Positions 22,920 through 34,172 of a stretch of 64,000 bases of DNA are shown piece after piece. The stretch spans positions 36,106,450 through 36,170,449 of the forward strand of contig OU744728.1 in assembly GCA_916613615.1 (NCBI GenBank). Reading direction: 5' to 3'. A program made the position numbers and the translations under genes. Source of the stretch: Steromphala cineraria (taxonomy: Eukaryota > Mollusca > Gastropoda > Trochida > Trochidae). Each line of letters starts with the position of its first letter. Within the stretch, counting starts at the first letter, position 1. The notes beneath the pieces were generated by a model. That model saw only the letters and a program-made list of their open reading frames with translations. It was not told the DNA's origin and ran no database searches.

Positions 22920-24505
22920 TTTAAGCCTTGAATGAGAAAGTTTGAGGATTGTCATATATCTAAAATGTTTGTGAATTTTGGCAATAGTCAATGCCAAATA
23001 TATTGTTGATATACTATTTATTATTTGCAATGATCTATTTACAAAGTATGTAAATTTATTTTTGTATAATCTATTGATTGACATATTTTCATATCATCCA
23101 AAAACGAATCTTCAGTAAATGTCTTTGTCACCTAAATTTGTTTGTTCACTCTCTGTTTATGTTTAGTTCTGTAAGACTGTATCAAATGAGGTATTGACCT
23201 CCTTTTTTTCTTTATCTATCAATTGAGGCGATAGAATTAAGTGAAGTCATGACATCTTGTTTAAGCATAACAAATGTTGCTTTACAACTAATGCATTTTA
23301 CAATCTAAGGCGAAATATAAGTATTATTTACAAAAAAAACTGCATAAGATAAGCTCAACTATACTTCTTTGAGCATTCTGACACTACCCAACCCACTGTG
23401 CTACTGCAATATACACTTATCGCCTAATTGCAATTAATGAGGTGGTTAATGAGGCCTGTTAACGAGATTGATGCATCAGGTGTTTAATGTGTATTCAAGC
23501 GTGACAGGCAGAATATTGAAGGTCTCTGCATATCAGTGCATTATTACCTCATTGAAAAAAATTGGCCTGGTTACAGTGATATTTTTGTATGGGTTTTGTT
23601 TTTGTTTTTATTAGTGGCTAGAAATTGGTGTGTACTAAGAGAATTGCTGCCCCTATGTTTGCAACACTCTCTCGTGTGGCATAATGAAAGATCAACATCA
23701 TAGGTGGTCACGTTGGGGTTTGAAATTGTAAAACTTTTTTTGTATTTGTATATCATACATACACATTTCATTTCATAATCAACATTTTGGGTTATATGTT
23801 CACAACAGCAATATAGAAATATAATTTCTGACACTTTCTATTTCATAAACAAGACTTCTGACGACAGTTCATGTCATCAAAGTGGCAAACAATTAAAAAG
23901 CAATTCATCTTTTCAGGTGTTTTTAAATGTTTCACATCATTATCAATCTACAGATTGGTATTTAACATCTCCTAGTTTACATTCTTAACATTAAATTATT
24001 ACTTAGTTATTCAAGCAATTTGTATATAAATGTTCCGATAACATTTTTTTTTTTAATGAAGGAAAGGAAAAGGAAATAGTAAATGTTATTGAATAAGTTT
24101 AAATCATTTTGACCATTATTTATGAGTTTGTAACTAGATTCTAAGAGAAACATATCCGGTTGAGTATCTGGCAGTATCCGGCCAGATAGCATATCAGTTG
24201 GGGTATCTGGCAGTATCTGGCCGGATAGCAAATCCGGTAGTGTGTCTGGCAGTATCCGGCCGGATAGCAAATCTGGTGGAGTGTCTGGCAGTATCTGGCC
24301 GGAAAGCATATCCGTTGGGGTATCCTGTGCCGGATAGGCGGAAACAGAAAAAATGAGTATCCGGTGGAGTATATGTCAGTATCCGACCGGATAGCATATC
24401 CGGTGGCGTATCTGGTGCCGGATAGGCGGATTTAAAATGGGTAAGTATCCGGCTGTATCCGGCATGAATCCAATATTTGGATTCACTATGGTTTCATGCT
24501 GTGTT
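22920..24505 (-). repeat. Right terminal repeat, copy E
   Basis: Read on the minus strand this is a near-full-length copy of the left terminal repeat A. It begins outside at CACAGCATGAAACCATAG, carries the 39-bp CCGG-rich repeats and the shared module, and stops aligning at the complement of TTAAGCCTTGAATGAG near 22920. It is shorter than copy A because of internal deletions. Confidence 0.75.
24150..24425 (-). repeat. 39-bp CCGG-rich tandem repeat, right
   Basis: This is the inverted counterpart of 8040-8312 with the same 39-bp unit. The order of variant units is similar but not identical to the left array (for example a CAGTTGGGG variant at 24195). Confidence 0.8.
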
Positions 24506-24606
24506 TGTGACTCACAAGGAAACATAGCTTGATAGGCTGCGGCAGTGTGAGATGAATAATGCACGCTTGACTTGCACGGGACTTAGATGGCATTAGTTCA
24601 CTACAG

Positions 24607-24607
<1 letters not shown>

Positions 24608-24637
<30 letters not shown>

Positions 24638-24645
24638 TACTGCTT
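24608..24645 (+). repeat. (CTA)n microsatellite
   Basis: Eight uninterrupted or nearly uninterrupted CTA/CTACTAC repeats, followed by CCACCACTACTG. Confidence 0.8.
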
Positions 24646-24668
24646 TTACAAAACAAACCCCAAAACTA

Positions 24669-26368
24669 AAGCCCTGTTTATACAGCGAGCGTTTGCATAT
24701 GAGTAAATCATTACACATATGCAAATTTGCTCATATGAGTAAAATTCGCCGTATGGACGCATTTGCACATTTGTATATTTTACTACCGTAAGCAAATTTT
24801 TCACTACCGTAAGCAAATTTGCACCTAGTCAGGGGCAGGTGTAAATGCAATACTACCGTGAGTAAATGTCGATTGTTTTATTACCCTAAGTAAATCTCGC
24901 TGTATGAACGTGTAGCAACTTTGCTCGGGGTTAGCAAATTTCTTTTTTTTAATTCCTGGTAAATTGTACAGCATGAATAGGGAATAGTAACTGTGGGTAG
25001 TAAACATAATACAATACCAGGATTTACGAAAAAAAGATAGAGTAAACAAATCCCCCCCAAATAACCTAGAGCATTCACACACTTTCATACACAGTTACAC
25101 AGGCTAGAAGCTATGTAGACAATTATAGTAGAATGAAATTAGAGAAGATTTTCATGAAAAACACATTTCTGATAGATTTGATATGTTTTGATTTGCAAAA
25201 GTGTCCATTTTTTCTATCTGATAGTAGAATTTCACCTCGTTTAGAAAATGTTTAATGTGTGGTAGACTACTTTCCATTTTACATCTATATGTGTGGAATT
25301 TAGCTAGTAAAAGTATCAAATCCAAGATATTATCACTTTAAAATTTTGAGAATATCCAAAAAGGATTAAGTCTACAGTAAGATCTATATTACGTGCATGT
25401 TGACACTTTGATTCAATCAATTCCAAAAATTTGTTCCAAAAAGTTTTGCTTCCCCTACAGTCCCAAAAAAGATGTTTTATAGTTTCTGGTCAAGCCTTGC
25501 AAAAAGTACATAAATTAATGTAAACAATGTCCTTTCAGAATCTTTCTAAGAATGCATGAACAGGTAGAATTATATGGAGCAATCTGAGCTGAAACCATCT
25601 TAGTTTAGGATCTGGGATAGTTTTATGTGCTTTTAACAAAAAGGCTTGGCCAGTTTACAATGATTAAAAGTTGTTCTTCCCATTTTTCAATGGCTTTCAG
25701 ATTATCCTCAGTTTGAGTTATGACATAATAGTTCTTTGAATCTTTTTTGGAAGCAAAGAGATTACTTATAGAAATATTTGTATCATTTGTTATTTCCACG
25801 TTTGAATCCTTTTTAATTACCAATTGTGTCAGGTATTTATTCACTGATCTTATACTTCCATAAAATTCCAGGGAGTTTATTTTGAAGTTAGCAAATTTTG
25901 CATTAATCTGACAGCAACCCTTTTTTAGAGCTTTATCGCAATTGCAACCTTTTTCAAGATCTAGAGGTTTTCCACAGTGTGAGATCGTCTTTTAGTTTCT
26001 CGCAGATCTTATGCATACTTTCTCTCCTCATTCTAAAGGCACTCTGAATCTTTAAAATGTTTCAAAACATCATCTTCAAACCACTTGCTTGATCGCAGCT
26101 TTTTTCAACGTTTTCTACAACTGGCCAGGCTAAATATTAGACAAGCACTAAGGTAAATTGGATATTTACTGTGTCTCAGGAAAGTTTCCAGTCTTACCCT
26201 CTCCATGGTTATTGGTGAATGATATGTATCGTAAGCACTGAAAACCCAATTGCTTAGGCGACATAAAACCCCTATGAACGCATAGCAAAATAATTTTACA
26301 CACGTGTGTATATATACTTCCCTGAGCAAATTTGCATATATGCAAAGGCCGCCGTATAAACAAGGCTT
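24669..26368. mobile_element. 1.7-kb TIR element with internal AGCAAAT repeats
   Basis: The left end AAGCCCTGTTTATACAGCG and the complement of the right end, AAGCCTTGTTTATACGGCG, match over about 30 bp and continue into GTTTGCATATG and CTTTGCATATATG. Inside the left end the motif ACTACCGTAAGCAAAT is repeated about four times with variation (24781, 24804, 24852, 24881). The centre is a decayed minus-strand LINE. No DNA transposase is visible, so this is a non-autonomous DNA element, probably later invaded by or assembled around the LINE. Confidence 0.6.
25333..26090 (-). pseudogene. LINE pol 3' remnant
   Basis: Minus-strand translation in more than one frame gives a run characteristic of the segment downstream of LINE RT: LKAIEKWEEQL near 25690, then LRWFQLRLLHIILPVHAFLE near 25560-25620, and after an in-frame stop, CTFCKA and PETIKHLFWDCRGSKTFWN near 25430-25500. 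The last is the Cys/His (CCHC-like) motif typical of these proteins. Several in-frame stops and frame changes are present, so it is dead. It differs in sequence from the LINE at 2375-3085 and is a separate family or a much older copy. Confidence 0.65.
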
Positions 26369-26898
26369 AAACACTACAATATACAAGTTTCACTACGATG
26401 ACTACTACTATTGGTCTGATAAGTAGTCGCGCACTTTAAAAACAACTTGACAATCTCCGAAATGTTTCCTTTATATTTCAGATGGTTGCCTTTTCAATTT
26501 GATTTTTGTAATTACTATGTGTGAATCTGTTAAAACAAAATAACAAGTCCTAAATTACCTACATTCTGTCAAGTTATTTGTAGAATCAAGCATGGTATAT
26601 GGAGAAGGTCCATTAAAGAAACACTCCATAATATTCAACACATTGTTTATTGAGCATTGTATAGAATGACCATTTGATATTCTAGAGAATGTCCATGTGA
26701 TGTTGCATTGCAAGTGAGAGGAGCTTTACACGAGTAAAGAGTAATCTGCAGAACAACACACATATGTCGATAGGAGATTTTCTATAGGTATCTAGAAAGC
26801 TGTTTCTAAGCATAACAAGTCCCTGTTTGATTTGCTATGATGAAGGGAACCCATGGCTTGACAACGGAGCATGTCTTATGTCGTCTCCTCTGTTTCAG

Positions 26899-27138
26899 CT
26901 GAGCGAATGCACAGCGTCCAAATACTGCTATATGCAGCGAATCCTTTGCAAAATCCAGAGACACCATCGACGTTGTGTGCTTTTGTACCTGGTCCTGTCG
27001 GCGCTAAGACTACAAAGATCCTTCCATGTCCTCAAAATACAAGCGGTAGATTTGTGAAGATAAATGGACTCAACAGAAGAGGCGATTATGATCAGTTCAC
27101 TATATGCGAAGTCACAGTTGTCAGCTTGCCTAATCCAG
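26899..27138 (+). CDS. Gene A exon A2: FTP lectin domain 1, second half
   Basis: The acceptor TCTGTTTCAG ends at 26898 and the donor GTAGCT begins at 27139. Both are phase 1 and the exon is 240 bp. With the last base of exon A1 it completes the family motif D-C-C-A-E-R-M, so the two Arg residues of the RxDCCxER fucose-binding signature are both present in this domain. Later hallmarks are VQILLYAANPL, TLCAFVPGPVGA, a Cys in LPCPQN, GRFVKINGLNRR and FTICEVTV, the closing strand of the beta-sandwich. It ends in LPNPG, a linker to the next FTP domain. The 2.6-kb region before exon A3 and the 19.4-kb intron before this one are repeat-filled. Confidence 0.85.
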
Positions 27139-27934
27139 GTAGCTCTTTGCGTATTTTAAGACGTACTAACACTTTTCTCGGTGTATCTGTAATTAATCCT
27201 CATATTGACAAGAATCGTGACTACAATTGATAAACGATACATCGAGGTGGAAACATCTTACTCAACCCCGGCCTAGTCTACATTAAAAAAATTCATTCTT
27301 TAAAATGACAATGATTTTGTATCCATTGGCACCCAGTTGTTGAGAAGGTTGACTTTTGACAATGTACATCCATGGCACATTGTCATTTTCAACATTCATT
27401 TCACAAGTCCGTGAATTTCATTGACCATAGTGTAAAACTCAAAATTGATTGCTAAATACAATATTAAGACAAAAAAAATCATATTCATTAGCCTTAACTG
27501 TGTCCAGTATCACAGATAGCTTACATGCATGCCAAGAACATTGTAAACCACGAATTCTAACATGACAGATAGTAATGAAATAAAACGTTCCATTTGAAAA
27601 ATATATCGCTTGGTTTGTAACTATTTGTAATTTTCTGTTATCAATTATATTTAAACTCATTCTTTATATTGCATTGTATATAATTGACTTCATAGTTGTG
27701 AAAAGGTTAAGGTTCGACAGTAAGTGATTCAGAAATGAAAAGTGTTTCGGCTAATACACCTATAGTTGAAACAATGTAAACCATAGCAACGAGACCGGAA
27801 GTGTGGTAAAATGAGACCCATGTTTTTGAACTCTTATACACTTGCAATCAGATTGTGGTACAATTGTATAACTTATTTCCTCAGTAGAAGCACTTCAATA
27901 ATTTTCACATAAAATTCGCGAAAAAAATGCTATC

Positions 27935-28330
27935 AGTTTTTGGTTTTGTGCAGTTTCCACCGCCGCCCTCGTACTACTGGCTTTAACTTTTTCCACTATG
28001 CTTTCCAGAAATCTTGTTCATTACTCAATACCACTACCTCGGGTGAATTATTTTGACATGTTATTCAAGGTCAAAGGTCAGGGTCACGAGTTATGTAATC
28101 ACTGTAAGAACTCCTTGTAAACACGATAACTTGAAAAGTTTTAAAGGTCAAGGTCACAGAAAGGTAACGACTTACGCATGCTTAAGCGAAAATGCTTTGT
28201 TTTAACAATGAACACTTTAATTCATTACATTTCTGTAAGTAATCATTGATTGTGTGACATTGAATGTCAAAGATCACGAGAAAATGCCCAATTTGCTTAG
28301 GCCTGGAGAAGGCAGAAAAGGGGATACGCT
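27935..28330 (+). repeat. Interspersed repeat with AGGTCA half-sites, copy 1
   Basis: This matches the stretch 55025-55560 from GCTATCAGTTTTTG through CCGCCG, CTCGTACTACT, TTTCCACTA and TACCTCGGG. It carries TCAAGGTCAAAGGTCAGGG near 28065 and AAAGGTCAAGGTCACAG near 28143. It has no ORF. The match between two distant copies shows it is a dispersed element. Confidence 0.7.
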
Positions 28331-28439
28331 AATCTAGTTGCTAAAGAATTAGATTTTCTACTAAATGATAACAACGTGCAAGATTCACTGTTTTCTTGAT
28401 TGATAAATCTAAGCCATCTGCACGAAATTAGTATTTCTA

Positions 28440-28700
28440 CCCTTTCCTCTCAGTTCGGTTTCGGATCAAGAGGTCCGTGGTTCGAATCCCGGCAGGGAAA
28501 CTTTCTCTGCAGTAGAGAACTGTTCTACACGCAGTAAGGTTTGCGTGCAATGCTACGCTGAATTTCAGTGCAGTACCACCCATGGGTAGCTAGTTCTAGT
28601 CGATGCTCGCAGGTTTCAGCGCAATGCATAGCCACAATTGTGCTGCGGGCTTTCTCCCTGCAATTATACTAGCAGCCGCGATGTAAGTGAAAAAATCGAA
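28440..28700 (+). repeat. tRNA-derived SINE-like element
   Basis: A B-box GGTTCGAATCCCGG lies at 28479-28492, and the A-box half of the head is poor. The body has GTTTGCGTGCAATGC, TAGCTAGTTCTAGTCG and the tail-like GATGTAAGTGAAAAA. This resembles tRNA-headed SINEs of bivalves. The assignment is by general pattern. Confidence 0.55.
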
Positions 28701-29339
28701 ATAATATGTATAAAATTTTATTATTGTCTTGTGGTTTTGATGTTTCTACTTTAATGGCATTCATCAATATGAGAACTTTGAATGAGTTTGTTTAACAGTT
28801 TGCTAAAATTCCTTTCACAAAGCACACACGAGTTGTTAGTCCTAGTATCTTCTAATCCACAGGGAACAATGTTACAATATACATTAAAGTGATGTTTCAC
28901 TGAATAGATCAGTAGACAGTAGCCTTTCATACCAATGCACTTGTTTGAGCCCAAAAATTATTTCGTAAATCAACCATAGCTTATGTTATTCCCAGCCCTC
29001 TTTTGGCGGAGTGTACTAGTGCCCATGGGAAATACTGTTACAGTCAGTGAGTTATTATTCCCTATAGACATAAGTAAATTTGAACGTCCATGTTATTGTA
29101 CCTCGACTTTATTTCAACCAAAAAAACCCACACCAATATGTATATACAACAGGGAAAAAATTATTTTCCCATCTTAAGTTTTCTGGTAAGAAAGAAGACG
29201 TTCTAAAAAGTATTTAAATAAACGAATTACTTGACATCATAGCAGGGCAAATTCAATCAGGTAACTTTTCACTCTTTTCATATTTACATTTTTAACATTT
29301 TTTTATTTAATTAATTAATAATGCTTATAGTCTTTTCAA

Positions 29340-29925
29340 AGTGACCGGTTACAGTGGTATATATGAACCTTCCAATATCCACTTTTTATCCCACCTGTAT
29401 GTAATACCGTGGGATATAGTCATCGCCCTGTCCGTCTGTATGTCCGTCCGTCCGTCCGTAATCATTTCGTTTCCGGAGCAGAACTCAAAAACAGGTCCAC
29501 ATATCTTTCTTAAACTTTACATGTGTAATGCCCACCTACTGAAGTGGTGCCTTTTGATATTTTCACATTTCTGAAAATTGTATTTTTTATTATTTCCATG
29601 GAAACGGCTCTTATATGGATTCTGTTCATGAAAGGTTTCGTTTCCGGAGCAGAACTCAAAAACCGGTCCACATATCTTTCTTAAACTTTACATGTGTATT
29701 GCCCACCTACTGAAGTGGTGCCTTTTGATATTTTCACATTTCTGAAAATTTTATTTTTTATTATTTCCATAGAAACGGCTCTTATTTGGACTCTGTTCAT
29801 GAAAGGTTTCGTTTTATATATATTAGCTTATTGAAAAATTTACAATTATCTTTCAAAGGTTTACATCTTACGATCATGCCGAACCGGTGGGATATGTCAT
29901 CTTCTGATGACTCTTGTTAAAGTTT
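29340..29925 (+). repeat. Repeat with a 171-bp tandem duplication
   Basis: Two near-identical 171-bp units begin with TTTCGTTTCCGGAGCAG at 29465 and 29636, and a third partial start lies at 29807. The left flank has TGGGATATAGTCATCGCCC and (GTCC)n, the right flank GGTGGGATATGTCATCTTCTG. These flanks look like the ends of a dispersed repeat that expanded internally. Confidence 0.75.
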
Positions 29926-30189
29926 ACAATTAAATCCGTTCAATATTAAATATTAAAGACCTCTTAATGCAAAAGAGTAGGTTCGACTAACAGTTTGAGA
30001 AAAAAAGACGCCATTCATATTCATAAATTGTATGGTTTTAATTTTTTGTCAAATATTTTCAAAAAGAGCAACGAAAAACGATTAATATGTTCCTAATAAG
30101 GCATGATGAAAATTGTTTAATATGTGAAGTCAACTTGTTAGCAGTGTTGAGTTCATAATTTTATTGTTTTCTATTTCTAAAAAAATTAA

Positions 30190-30480
30190 GTCTGACCCCT
30201 CATTGACATTCAAGGAAGCTAGAACACGTCTGCTCACGAAATGGGTTAATCGTCTCATGAAGGCAGCTGGAATCATCACCATTCTTCTTTTAAAAGTTGC
30301 TGACGATTTTAAAATTTGGGCCTTTGTTGTCGCAAGATAGTCCCACTAATGTCCGATTGGTTTCATGTCTGGTTATCTTGAAGGCCATGGAAAAACGTTG
30401 ACGTTGTTGGCATTGAGGAAGTCGGTGGTCAATCTTGCAATTTTGGAGTGGCATTGTCCTGCTAGTTACCCTTGCAATAG
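30190..30480 (-). pseudogene. Tc1-like transposase C-terminal fragment
   Basis: The minus-strand frame reads KIARLTTDFLNANNVNVFPW, then PDMKPIGH where PDLNPIEH is usual, then RMVMIPAAFMRRLTHFV, the typical Tc1 C-terminus. A QDNA motif in the neighbouring frame would be the second catalytic Asp. There are frame shifts and in-frame stops, and the catalytic E is replaced (IGH for IEH). Further upstream (30500-30640) the frame GSRGRGKPKKAIIREK faintly resembles the linker near the Tc1 DNA-binding domain, which would imply a large internal deletion. Confidence 0.7.
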
Positions 30481-30696
30481 CCTGTACGTTCGTAGCCATA
30501 GACCCGAAGTCTTCTACTTAAAATATGCTCGTTCTTTAACCTGTATTTTTCTCTTATTATGGCTTTTTTCGGTTTCCCGCGACCTCTTGATCCATTTTGT
30601 TCCCTCTCTGTCAACTTTCTTGTGGATAGCAACATCTCATTCTGCATCCCGTAGCGTGTACGTGGAACATGTCTCCGTTCGAAGCTCCTCCATATA

Positions 30697-30804
30697 CCTG
30701 CGTTCAGCTACACGAAATTTCCCGGGATGTTCGCGAGCGCTCGCGAACACTCAATGTTAAAAGAAGGATACCCGCCGCGAACAACGTGTTACTGAACGCA
30801 AGGC
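30697..30804. repeat. Perfect 22-bp palindrome inside a larger inverted repeat
   Basis: 30728-30749 is a perfect palindrome with half TGTTCGCGAGC. It is flanked by CCTGCGTTCAGCTACACG (about 30697) and CGTGTTACTGAACGCAAGG (about 30785), which pair with few mismatches. The core is CpG-rich, unlike its surroundings. Confidence 0.75.
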
Positions 30805-31600
30805 AGGTATCTGTCATTACTCGTATTGATATTTGTAGCCAGCCTATGAAACGTTTCACATTCAGCATTAGCGGAATCACCCAGATGCAAGCTCATGACA
30901 TGTGATTTCAGTTAACCAATAGGTTTGTTATCTTCCCAGGTATAGAAAATAACTTAATTACATAGGTGTTCTTCATATTCGGTTTCATATTTCCATCAAA
31001 ATAAACTTGCATCACATCAAATATATATGTGCAAAATTATCAAACCAATATTCGCGTTCTGATCTCAGCTATTTCATCAATGAATTAAACAAATATCTTG
31101 CCAAAATAAAGTTTGGAAATAGTTATCTCCCTTTTGTGTTTAACATAGGCATTTTGTCTACAGGGAGCTTTGAGGTTTAAGTGAAAGCGAAGAGTTTAGA
31201 AACGGTTGTGTTTCGATGGAGTTTCAGTTATAATATCACAACCGCTTTACATACAGGAGCAAAATCCTAAGTTATCAGCATTCCTCTAGAAACGTTTAGC
31301 AAGGACCGTTGTTGAGCCGTTCAGATGTCACGTCCGTGTCGTCAAGATTGACGATATCTACTGCCCAATACTTGTATTATTTGTTATTGGCTTGGTTTTT
31401 GGACAATTCTATCAATACCCTGTACACAGATTATTGATAAGAATAAGGATATACGTAATTTAGCAATGTAGATGTTGCTAACAGAAAAGGGGACTATGAT
31501 TTTGCTATCACAAACATAGAGGTACTTCACCAGTGTATCATTAGGCAACTATGTCGCAAATGGTTTTATCGTTGTCTCAAAGGAGTAGCAATTCCCTTTT

Positions 31601-34172
31601 TAGCTCATCAGGTCTGAAAGACCCGATGGGCTTTTGGCATGGCGTCCGGCGTCCGGCGTCCGGCCGTCCGTAAACTTTTCACATTTTCGACTTCTTCTCC
31701 AGAACCAATGACTCTAGAGAACTGAAATTTTATGTGCAGACTCCTTGGCAAATGGGGATTCTAAATTGTAAATTTCGTGACCCCATGACCCCAAATGGGG
31801 TCACAGGGGTCAAAACTTTAAAAATCTATTTTCATCTTCTTATCAAGTTCCAAAAGGTCTAGAGAGCTGAAAAGTTGTGAGTAGACTCCTTGGCCAATGG
31901 GGAATCTAAATTGTAGATTTGGTTACCCCATAACCCCAAATGTGGTCACAGGGGTCAAAACCTTAAAAACCTATTTCCATCTTCTTCTCCAGTTCCAAAA
32001 AATCTTGAGAGCTGAAAAGTTGTGTGTAGACTACTTGGCCAATTGGGATTCTAAATTGTAGATTTTGTGACCCCATGACCCCAAATGAGGTCACAGGGGA
32101 CAAAACCTTAAGAACCTATTTTCATCTTCTTCTCCAGTTCCAAAAGGTCTTGAGAGCTGAAAAGTTGTGTGTAGACTACTTGGCCAATGGGGATTCTAAA
32201 TTGTAGATTTTGTGACCCCATGACCCCAAATGAGGTCACAGGGGTCAAAACCTTTCAAACCTATTTTCACCTTCTCAAGTTCCAAAAGGTCTAAAGAGCT
32301 GAAAAGTTGTGTGTAGACTCCTTGGCCAATGAGAATTCTAAATTTTAGGTTTGGTGACCCCTTTACCCCAAATGGGATCACAGGGGTCAAAACCTTAAAA
32401 ACCTAATATCATCTTCTCCTCCAGTTCCAAAAGGTCTAGAGAACTGAAAAGTTGTGTGTAGACTCCTTGGCCAATGAAGATTCTAAATTGTAGATTTTGT
32501 GACCCCATGACCCCAAAATGTGGTCACAGGGGTCAAAACCTTTAAAATCTATTTTCATCTTCTTCTCCAGTTCCAAAAGGTCTAGAGAGCTGAAAAGTTG
32601 TGAGTAGACTCCTTGGCCAATGGGGAATCTAAATTGTAGATTTGGTTACCCCATAACCCCAAATGTGGTCACAGGGGTCAAAACCTTAAAAACCTATTTC
32701 CATCTTCTTCTCCAGTTCCAAAAAATCTTGAGAGCTGAAAAGTTGTGTGTAGACTACTTGGCCAATGGGGATTCTAAATTGTAGATTTTGTGACCCCATG
32801 ACCCCAAATGAGGTCACAGGGGTCAAAACCTTAAGAACCTATTTTCATCTTCTTCTCCAGTTCCAAAAGGTCTAGAGAGCTGAAAAGTTGTGTGTAGACT
32901 CCTTGGCCAATGGGAATTCTAAATTGTAGATTTTGTGACCCCATGACCCCAAAATGTGGTCACAGGGGTCAAAACCTGTAAAATCTATTTTCATTTTCTT
33001 CTCCAGTTGCAAAAGGTCTTGAGAGCTGAAAAGTTGTGTGTAGACTACTTGGACAATGGGGATTCTAAATTGTAGATTTTGTGACCCCATGACCCCAAAT
33101 GAGGTCACAGGGGACAAAACCTTAAGAACCTATTTTCATCTTCTTCTCCAGTTCCAAAAGGTCTTGAGAGCTGAAAAATTGTGTGTAGACTACTTGGCCA
33201 ATGGGGATTCTAAATTGTAGATTTTGTGACCCCATGACCCCAAATGAGGTCACAGGGGTCAAAACCTTTAAAACCTATTTTCACCTTCTCAAGTTCCAAA
33301 AGGTCTAAAGAGCTAAAAAAAAAGGTGTGTGTAGACTCCTTGGCCAATGTCAATTCTAAATTTTAGGTTTGGTGACCCCTTTACCCCAAATGGGATCACA
33401 GGGGTCAAAACCTTAAAAACCGAATATCATCTTCTCCTCCAGTTCAAAAAGGTCTAGAGAACTGAAAAGTTGTGTGTAGACTCCTTGGCCAATGGGAATT
33501 CTAAATTGTAGATTTTGTGACCCCATGACCCCAAAATGTGGTCACAGGGGTCAAAACCTTTAAAATCTATTTTCATCTTCTTCTCCAGTTCCAAAAGGTC
33601 TAGAGAGCTGAAAAGTTGTGAGTAGACTCCTTGGCCAATGGGGAATCTAAATTGTAGATTTTGTTACCCCATAACCCCAAATGTGGTCACAGGGGTCAAA
33701 ACCTTAAAAACCTATTTCCATCTTCTTCTCCAGTTCCAAAAAATCTTGAGAGCTGAAAAGTTGTGTGTAGACTACTTGGCCAATGGGGATTCTAAATTGT
33801 AGATTTTGTGACCCCATGACCCCAAATGAGGTCACAGGGGTCAAAACCTTAAGAACCTATTTTCATCTTCTACTCCAGTTCCAAAAGGTCTAGAGAGCTG
33901 AAAAGTTGTGTGTAGACTCCTTGGCCAATGAGAATTCTAAATTTTAGGTTTGGTGACCCCTTTACCCCAAATGGGATCACAGGGGTCAAAACCTTAAAAA
34001 CCTAATATCATCTTCTCCTCCAGTTCAAAAAGGTCTAGAGAACTGAAAAGTTGTGTGTAGACTCCTTGGCCAATGAAGATTCTAAATTGTAGATTTGGTT
34101 ACCCTATGCCCAAATGGGGTCACAGGGGTCAAAACCTCAAAAACCAATTTCCATCAAAAGTCTGATGAGCTA
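31601..34172 (+). repeat. About 17 copies of a 145-bp unit in a TAGCTCATCAG-ended element
   Basis: The array runs between TAGCTCATCAG at 31601-31611 and its complement CTGATGAGCTA at 34162-34172. After a short (GTCCGGC)n tract the 145-bp unit repeats about 17 times (GAGCTGAAAAGTTGTG recurs at near-145-bp steps from 31719 to 34040). Each unit carries TGACCCCATGACCCC and AGGTCACAGGGGTCA. Variants such as GTTACCCCATAACCCC recur every five or seven units (31920, 32643, 33663), indicating block duplications. A decayed relative lies at 35860-36350. It has no credible ORF, and reading frames inside it are repeat artefacts. Confidence 0.85.

Larger units (their letters stand above)
7950..24505. mobile_element. 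16.5-kb structure with inverted composite ends
   Basis: The left end (from CACAGCATGAAACCA at 7950) and the right end (its complement near 24491-24505) are inverted copies that stay alignable for roughly 1.6-2 kb (7950-9957 against 22920-24505). Further partial copies lie inside: two in left orientation (11335-12810) and one in right orientation (20500-21420). The ends carry 39-bp CCGG-rich tandem repeats, then a shared module ending in CTGTCTCATTCAAGG or a relative. A minus-strand 280-codon ORF lies between left copies A and B. No transposase was recognised. It could be a large DNA transposon, two or more insertions of a shorter element in opposite orientation, or a segmental inversion product. 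Confidence 0.6.
7460..26898 (+). other. Gene A intron 1, 19.4 kb, filled with repeats
   Basis: The donor is GTAAAA at 7460 and the acceptor TGTTTCAG ends at 26898. The phase-1 ends match, and the joined codon completes the CC-A-E-R-M motif of the FTP family, which supports the pairing of these two exons. Most of the intron is the inverted-repeat structure 7950-24505 and the TIR element 24669-26368. The alternative is that the two exons belong to different genes separated by insertion. Transcript data would decide. Confidence 0.55.

Noticed and set aside
30365..30905. Plus-strand ORFs of 131 and 78 codons
   Set aside because: They run antisense to a Tc1 transposase remnant and over palindromes, so they are shadows.
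31601..34172. CRISPR-like array
   Set aside because: Units are contiguous 145-bp repeats without unique spacers in an animal genome. This is a tandem satellite.
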